Shown here piece by piece: positions 5,472 to 9,148 of a stretch of DNA of 9,148 nt (its first letter is position 1; each line of letters begins with the position of its first letter). The DNA lies in assembly GCA_902772755.1 (NCBI GenBank), contig CACYCD010000123.1, positions 1 to 9,148 on the forward strand, read 5' to 3'. The position numbers were made by a program, and so were the translations under genes. The notes below the pieces were generated by a model, which was not told the origin of the DNA, did no database searches, and worked only from the letters and a program-made list of their open reading frames with translations. The stretch is from an uncultured Ruminococcus sp. (GTDB lineage Bacteria > Bacillota > Clostridia > Oscillospirales > Acutalibacteraceae).

Positions 5472-6359
5472 ATGTATAATTTTTATCCCAACGAAGACAA
5501 CAGGCTTGCATTTTATGACAACCTGCTGAACGAGTTTCCTTTTATACAGGCACAGCTTATAGGCAAAAGTCTTGTGGGACGAGGGCTTCACGCTTTTTCT
5601 ATAGGCAATGCCGAAAATCGTGTGCTGATTGCCGCTGCTTTTCACGGCGGAGAATGGCTGACGATAAACCTTGCACTGCATTTTCTGCGTGACCTCTGCC
5701 TCTGTCTTGACTGCGGAAAGCCCGTATGCGGACTGAGGCTTGAACATCGGCTGAACAAGCGTGGCATTACGTTTATTCCCTGCGTAAATCCCGACGGGGT
5801 AGAGATAGATCTCAGCGGTGCGGAATCAGCAGGGAGATATGCTCCGTTTGTCAGAAGTCAAATATACGAATGTGACTGCTGGCAGGCAAACGCCCGTGGA
5901 GTTGACATAAACCATAACTTTCCAGCCGGCTGGGACGCTCTGCACCGCCGTGAACAGGATATGGGCATATACAAGCCCTCCCCCACACGCTACGGCGGAA
6001 CCCACCCTGCCTCCGAGCCGGAAACACAGGCGGTGATGGATCATACCGAAATGAACAGATTTTCACGTGCTTACGCTCTGCACAGTCAGGGACGTGAGAT
6101 CTACTATGATTTCAAGGAATACACCCCACCCGAAAGTCCTGCAATGAGCCGTGTGCTGTCTATGGCAAGTGGTTACAAAGTGTCAAAACCGCCTCTTATT
6201 GCTGACGGAGGCGGTTTCAAGGATTGGTTTATAGAAAGATTCCACCAACCGGGATTTACTTTTGAAATAGGCAGGGGCAAAAATCCCCTTCCGCTGTCAG
6301 ATGAAAGCTCCGAATATCAGCGGATCTTGAAAGCACTTTGCCTTACGCTCGTTATTTAA
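5472..6359 (+). CDS. M14 family zinc peptidase, gamma-D-Glu-diaminopimelate endopeptidase I-like
   Basis: 295 residues without signal peptide, so cytoplasmic. The M14 zinc site is complete: HGGEW supplies H58 and E61, ALHSQG supplies H204, and FTFEIGRG supplies the catalytic base E265. Further family marks are NPDG (106-109), GVDINHNFPAGW (143-154), YGGTHPASEPE (174-184), DGGGFKDWF (245-253) and NPLPLS (271-276). The last two, with FPAGW, are typical of the endopeptidase I branch that cuts the gamma-D-glutamyl-diaminopimelate bond of peptidoglycan peptides, known from sporulating bacilli. In carboxypeptidase A an Asn-Arg pair binds the substrate carboxylate; here it is N147-H148, which fits an endopeptidase. 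The start has AGGTGA (5462-5467). It diverges from the Nudix gene and converges on asnB with overlapping stop codons. The likely role is muropeptide recycling or spore wall turnover; the specificity is inferred. Confidence 0.88.
   Translation: MYNFYPNEDNRLAFYDNLLNEFPFIQAQLIGKSLVGRGLHAFSIGNAENRVLIAAAFHGGEWLTINLALHFLRDLCLCLDCGKPVCGLRLEHRLNKRGITFIPCVNPDGVEIDLSGAESAGRYAPFVRSQIYECDCWQANARGVDINHNFPAGWDALHRREQDMGIYKPSPTRYGGTHPASEPETQAVMDHTEMNRFSRAYALHSQGREIYYDFKEYTPPESPAMSRVLSMASGYKVSKPPLIADGGGFKDWFIERFHQPGFTFEIGRGKNPLPLSDESSEYQRILKALCLTLVI
5473..5500 (-). promoter_or_regulatory. Weak candidate promoter for the Nudix-ribF pair
   Basis: On the minus strand TTGTCT (5495-5500), a 16-bp spacer and TATACA (5473-5478). 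It would start transcription near 5466, leaving a 17-nt leader with the GAGAGGA site. Both hexamers are imperfect and lie in the first codons of the M14 gene, so this is tentative. Confidence 0.3.
6186..6217 (+). other. Perfect 10-bp inverted repeat inside the M14 coding sequence
   Basis: AAACCGCCTC (6186-6195) and GAGGCGGTTT (6208-6217) with a 12-base loop. It covers codons for PPLIADGGGF, a conserved stretch, so protein constraint may explain it. No T tract follows. Its sequence is strikingly like the terminator hairpin at 9002-9032. Confidence 0.5.
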
Positions 6360-8212
6360 TCGAGCTTGGGTGTATTTATTTTGTCATCGGAAGCAAAGTA
6401 GATATTGTACCAGATCAGGAAAACATAGACCGTCCATACCTGACGTGAGTTGTCAGCCTTGCCCTGAAAATGACCGTCAAGCCATTCAACAAGGATATCG
6501 GTGTTAAAGAATTTTTCCGCTGTTTCGCTCTTGAACATATCCTTTACCACATTATAAAATTTCTCGTCCTTGAGCCAAACCCTTGTGGGAACGGGGAAGC
6601 CGAGCTTGCGTTTTTCTGCGGTTTTTTCGGGCATTCTGCGAACAGCAGCCTTACGCATAGCATACTTTGTGTTGTCGCCGTTCACACGCAGATGAGTCGG
6701 GATAGTGCGTGCTACCTTGAATACCTCCTTGTCGAGGAACGGCACACGCAGTTCAAGCGAATTAGCCATTGACATTCTATCGGCTTTCAGGAGGATATCG
6801 CCCGTCATCCACAGATTTATGTCGAGGTACTGCATCTTGGTTATATCGTCATAATCCTTCACCCTGTCATAATAGGGCTTGCAGAGAAGCTGGGGGTCGG
6901 TGGCTATCTCGGGCTTTTTAAGCAAAGCCTGCTTCTGCTTTTTGTCGTACATAAAAGCGTTTCCGATAAAGCGTTCTTCCAGCTTTTTACCGCCACGCAT
7001 AAGATACGCTCTTCCCTTGATTTTCGGGAATTTTTCAGCCATCTTGCCTATGGCACGTCTGAGAGGAAACGGTACAACGGTATAAGGCTTCAAGGAACGG
7101 GGAACATTATAACAGGTGTAGCCGCCGAACAGCTCGTCCGCACCCTCACCAGAAAGCACTACCTTGACAAACTTGCTAGCAAGGTTTGAAACAAAGTACA
7201 GTGCGATACAGCTGGGGTCGGCAAGCGGCTGATCCATATAGTACTGAACCTTGGGAACAGTGTTCCAAAATTCCTCACTGCCGATCAGCTTGGTGTGGTG
7301 TTCCACTCCGATCTCCTTGGATAGACCCTGTGCCCAGGAGATCTCATTGTATTTTTCACCGAAGTCAAAGCCAACGGTAAATGTTTTCTGATCTGCAAAA
7401 TATGTTGAAACGTAGGAGGAATCAACTCCGCTGGAGAGGAAACAACCCACCTCAACATCAGCTATCTTGTGAGCACGGATAGAATCCTCAAACACATCGG
7501 CGATTTTGTCAACAGCCTGTTCCTCCGTCATACTGTTGTCAAGCTCAAATGTCGGCTCAAAGTAGCGGTGGATATCGACCTTGCCGTCCTTGAACCACAT
7601 ATAGTGACCGGGAAGCAGGCAGTATATACCCTTGAAAAACGTTTCCGGCGGAACAACGTACTGGAACGAAAGATAGGAATCCAAGGCTCTCTCGTTAAAT
7701 TCCTTCTTATAGTTGGGGTGCTGTAGGATGGATTTTATCTCCGAGCCGTAGATCAAGTTGCCGTCAACAACAGTGTAGTGCAGAGGCTTGATGCCGAAGA
7801 AGTCACGGGCAATAAAGAGTGAGTTGTCGTTTTTGTCATAAACGGCAAAGCCGAACATTCCTCTGAGCTTGGGTAGAACGTCCGCTCCCCATTCCTCAAA
7901 GCCGTGCAGAAGCACCTCCGTGTCCGAATCGGTGTAGAACTCATAACCCTTGTCGAGAAGCTCCTGACGAAGCTCACGGTAATTATATATTTCTCCGTTG
8001 AAAGTAATTACTTTGGATCTATCCTTATTATAGATAGGCTGAGTGCCTCCGTCAAGGTCTATGATAGACAGACGGCGAAAGCCCATTGAGATGTAGGAGT
8101 CACAAAAGAAGCCGTCCGAATCGGGTCCTCTGTGAGTTATGACCTCGGTCATCTTGTGGAGGGTATTGTCCCTGTCAACGATCTGACCTGTAAATCCGCA
8201 TATACCGCACAT
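6356..8212 (-). CDS. asnB: Glutamine-hydrolysing asparagine synthase (class II)
   Basis: 618 residues, full family length. The N-terminal class II glutaminase domain (2-190) begins with the nucleophile Cys2 (MCGICG) and has HRGPDSDG (27-34), R47 before LSI, FNGEIYN (71-77) and SDTEV (96-100). The C-terminal synthetase domain has the pyrophosphate loop as SSGVDS (260-265), SGEGADELFGGY (354-365), DRMSMANSLELRVPFLD (478-494) and KLGFPVP (536-542). It makes asparagine from aspartate, ATP and glutamine. In some Firmicutes (B. subtilis AsnB) and in Corynebacterium LtsA, homologues amidate diaminopimelate in peptidoglycan instead; the sequence alone cannot separate these. The ATG follows AAGGA at nine bases. 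The gene has its own promoter (8298-8326) and a structured leader, and lies downstream of spoVT on the same strand. Its stop overlaps that of the convergent M14 gene; no terminator is visible between them. Confidence 0.97.
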   Translation of the reverse strand: MCGICGFTGQIVDRDNTLHKMTEVITHRGPDSDGFFCDSYISMGFRRLSIIDLDGGTQPIYNKDRSKVITFNGEIYNYRELRQELLDKGYEFYTDSDTEVLLHGFEEWGADVLPKLRGMFGFAVYDKNDNSLFIARDFFGIKPLHYTVVDGNLIYGSEIKSILQHPNYKKEFNERALDSYLSFQYVVPPETFFKGIYCLLPGHYMWFKDGKVDIHRYFEPTFELDNSMTEEQAVDKIADVFEDSIRAHKIADVEVGCFLSSGVDSSYVSTYFADQKTFTVGFDFGEKYNEISWAQGLSKEIGVEHHTKLIGSEEFWNTVPKVQYYMDQPLADPSCIALYFVSNLASKFVKVVLSGEGADELFGGYTCYNVPRSLKPYTVVPFPLRRAIGKMAEKFPKIKGRAYLMRGGKKLEERFIGNAFMYDKKQKQALLKKPEIATDPQLLCKPYYDRVKDYDDITKMQYLDINLWMTGDILLKADRMSMANSLELRVPFLDKEVFKVARTIPTHLRVNGDNTKYAMRKAAVRRMPEKTAEKRKLGFPVPTRVWLKDEKFYNVVKDMFKSETAEKFFNTDILVEWLDGHFQGKADNSRQVWTVYVFLIWYNIYFASDDKINTPKLD

Positions 8213-8242
8213 AAACGAAATTCCTTTCTGTTACAGGATATC

Positions 8243-8279
8243 ACCGCACGGCAATTATGAATACAAACGACCGTGCGGT
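8243..8279 (-). promoter_or_regulatory. Hairpin in the asnB leader, possible translation switch
   Basis: ACCGCACGG and CCGTGCGGT form a perfect 9-bp stem with a 19-base loop, starting about 12 nt after the predicted asnB transcription start. No T tract follows, so it is not a normal terminator. In the RNA the first arm (8279-8271) can instead pair, by 7 bp plus a G-U, with GTGCGGT at 8210-8204, which overlaps the asnB start codon. The two pairings exclude each other. Whether this operates in the cell is inference; a protein-binding operator is another option. Confidence 0.45.
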
Positions 8280-8297
8280 CTGTGTGTTTGCTTTCTT

Positions 8298-8326
8298 ATT
8301 TTACCACAAAACGCCTGCAACATCAA
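8298..8326 (-). promoter_or_regulatory. Extended -10 promoter of asnB
   Basis: On the minus strand TTGATG (8321-8326), a 17-bp spacer ending in TGG, and TAAAAT (8298-8303), which gives an extended -10. The predicted start near 8291 leaves a leader of about 79 nt. It lies directly after the spoVT stop codon, so asnB can be transcribed independently of spoVT. Confidence 0.65.
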
Positions 8327-8334
8327 GAAAAAAT

Positions 8335-8877
8335 TTATTCTTCCATCTGTTTTCCCAAAAAAGCGGCTGCACTCTGACAGAGCTTTATCTCTGCCTCATG
8401 GGGAATGCGAACGCTGTCGCATTGGAGCATACAAACAGAACCCGTCACATCGCCCGAAGCGATGATCGGATAAATTATGCCTGCCGCCTGATCTATGCCC
8501 TCAACCGGGAAGGTGTCGCCGTTGGAAGAATCGGTAGCCGCATAGCTACGACGCTGTTCCATATAGGTTTCAAGGGTCTGAGTTACCCTGCGTTCCAAAA
8601 ACTCACGCTTACTCGCCCCTGCGACCGCAATAACATGGTCACGATCGGTAATGACCGTAGGCATCTGACTTATCCGTGACAAAACATCAGCATACTGAGA
8701 AGCAAAGTTCCCCAGCTCCCCAACCGGCGAGTACTTCTTAAACACCACTTCCCCATCAGTAGCCGTAAATATCTCCAACGGGTCACCCTCTCGGATACGC
8801 AGGGTTCTTCTTATTTCCTTGGGGATAACAACCCTGCCAAGATCGTCTATCCGCCTAACTATTCCTGTTGCCTTCAT
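8335..8877 (-). CDS. spoVT: Stage V sporulation regulator SpoVT (AbrB family)
   Basis: 180 residues, close to B. subtilis SpoVT (178). Residues 1-50 are the swapped-hairpin AbrB-type DNA-binding domain (MKATGIVRRIDDLGRVVIPKE, RRTLRIREGDPLEIF). Residues about 55-178 form the GAF-like regulatory domain (ITDRDHVIAVAGASKREFLERRV, YPIIASGDVTGSVCM, AAAFLGKQ). In B. subtilis SpoVT tunes sigma-G-dependent forespore genes; the same role is expected here and marks the host as a spore former. The ATG is preceded by GAGGAAAGGA. In the 125 bp upstream I find no clear sigma-G site; TATGAT (8940-8945 on the minus strand) with TTCCCC 17 bp upstream is a poor sigma-A candidate, and a 4-bp hairpin GGCT/AGCC lies at 8904-8916. 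No terminator separates it from asnB, so read-through into asnB during sporulation is possible. Confidence 0.95.
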   Translation of the reverse strand: MKATGIVRRIDDLGRVVIPKEIRRTLRIREGDPLEIFTATDGEVVFKKYSPVGELGNFASQYADVLSRISQMPTVITDRDHVIAVAGASKREFLERRVTQTLETYMEQRRSYAATDSSNGDTFPVEGIDQAAGIIYPIIASGDVTGSVCMLQCDSVRIPHEAEIKLCQSAAAFLGKQMEE

Positions 8878-9001
8878 ATATTAACATTTCCTTTCCTCTT
8901 TAAGGCTCAAAAAGCCAATAATATTATCTGTAAGGAAATATCATATATGCCTGTTTTTTTCAGGGGAATTTTGGGAAAATGTAAGTGCAGTAGCACCAAG
9001 C

Positions 9002-9032
9002 AAAACCGCCTCCCAAGCTGACGGGAGGCGAT
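9002..9032 (-). terminator. Terminator of the BIG2 gene at the right edge
   Basis: On the minus strand an 8-bp G/C-rich stem, CGCCTCCC (9030-9023) with GGGAGGCG (9014-9007), extendable by a T-G and an A-T pair, with an 8-base loop and a short TTTT. It lies seven bases after the stop at 9039. The T tract is short. Confidence 0.7.
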
Positions 9033-9038
9033 CGTTGA

Positions 9039-9148
9039 TTATTTTACTGTTACCGTAACTTTCAGGGTCAAGCCGTTGGTTTTTACTGTTATGGTGGCTT
9101 TGCCCTTGGTTTTGGCGGTTATTTTTCCTTTTTGGGTTATGGTGGCAA
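9039..9148 (-). CDS. C-terminal end of a Lys-rich BIG2 protein, 5' part outside window
   Basis: The last 35 residues of a minus-strand gene that enters from the right edge, in the frame whose first complete codon ends at 9146. The peptide ATITQKGKITAKTKGKATIT continues into VKTNGLTLKVTVTVK and the TAA at 9039-9041. It matches the end of BIG2 domains: compare TVSAKGVIKAVKKGSAKITV at the end of the 726-aa protein in this window. It has eight lysines and no acidic residue. Seven of the eight lysine codons are AAA, unlike the all-AAG tail of the 726-aa protein. A terminator follows at 9002-9032. Probably a secreted or surface protein; nothing can be said of its N-terminal domains. Confidence 0.8.
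   Translation of the reverse strand, partial: ATITQKGKITAKTKGKATITVKTNGLTLKVTVTVK

Noticed and set aside
5475..5480. TATAAT just after the M14 start codon as a promoter
   Set aside because: Transcription would start within the coding region, and no later in-frame start preserves the conserved N-terminal part; the bases are simply codons for Tyr-Asn.
8213..8300. T-box or other tRNA-sensing leader before asnB
   Set aside because: The leader is only about 79 nt, has no T-box sequence and no terminator helix with a T tract.
8950..8964. CCTG/CAGG inverted repeat around a T7 run upstream of spoVT as a terminator
   Set aside because: The stem is only 4 bp and the T run is in the loop, so it cannot act as a normal terminator.

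Overview
The window looks like chromosome of a spore-forming, anaerobic Firmicute of the Ruminococcus/Oscillospiraceae type. This rests on SpoVT, strong Shine-Dalgarno sites, sigma-A-type promoters with 17-bp spacers, Lys-rich BIG2 (bacterial Ig-like group 2) secreted proteins, a cohesin-like domain and a protein with starch-binding-like modules. The species is an inference. I see no mobile element, tRNA, rRNA or CRISPR array.

Left part (1-3939) is a surface/secretion region. A partial lipoprotein with YEYDKNG-type repeats (minus strand, running off the left edge) and a small secreted cohesin-like/BIG2 protein (plus strand) diverge from two well-formed promoters at 423-451 and 519-547. The plus gene ends at a strong terminator. 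A large minus-strand gene (1555-3735), with its own promoter and terminator, faces it. It encodes a 726-aa exported protein with two X25-like modules, a CBM26-like module and three BIG2 domains. The last two BIG2 domains are extremely Lys-rich and contain no acidic residue. The 238-bp gap between the two genes (1317-1554) also holds a possible folded element.

Middle part (3940-6359) is housekeeping. A minus-strand pair encodes a Nudix ADP-ribose pyrophosphatase-like enzyme and the bifunctional FAD synthetase/riboflavin kinase RibF, probably one operon. Divergent from it, with start codons only 22 bp apart, is a cytoplasmic M14 metallopeptidase resembling gamma-D-glutamyl-diaminopimelate endopeptidase I.

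Right part (6356-9148) carries asnB (glutamine-hydrolysing asparagine synthase) and, upstream on the same strand, the sporulation regulator spoVT. asnB is convergent with the M14 gene and their stop codons overlap. It has its own extended -10 promoter and an approximately 80-nt leader with a 9-bp hairpin, one arm of which can also pair with the asnB start codon. At the right edge is the C-terminus of another Lys-rich BIG2 protein with its terminator.

The most interesting points are the acid-free, Lys-rich BIG2 tails on three proteins, the unusual carbohydrate-binding protein without catalytic domain or visible anchor, the asnB leader, and the speculative link between AsnB, the M14 peptidase and cell-wall or spore peptidoglycan. 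Nothing here amounts to a clearly new defence or mobile system.
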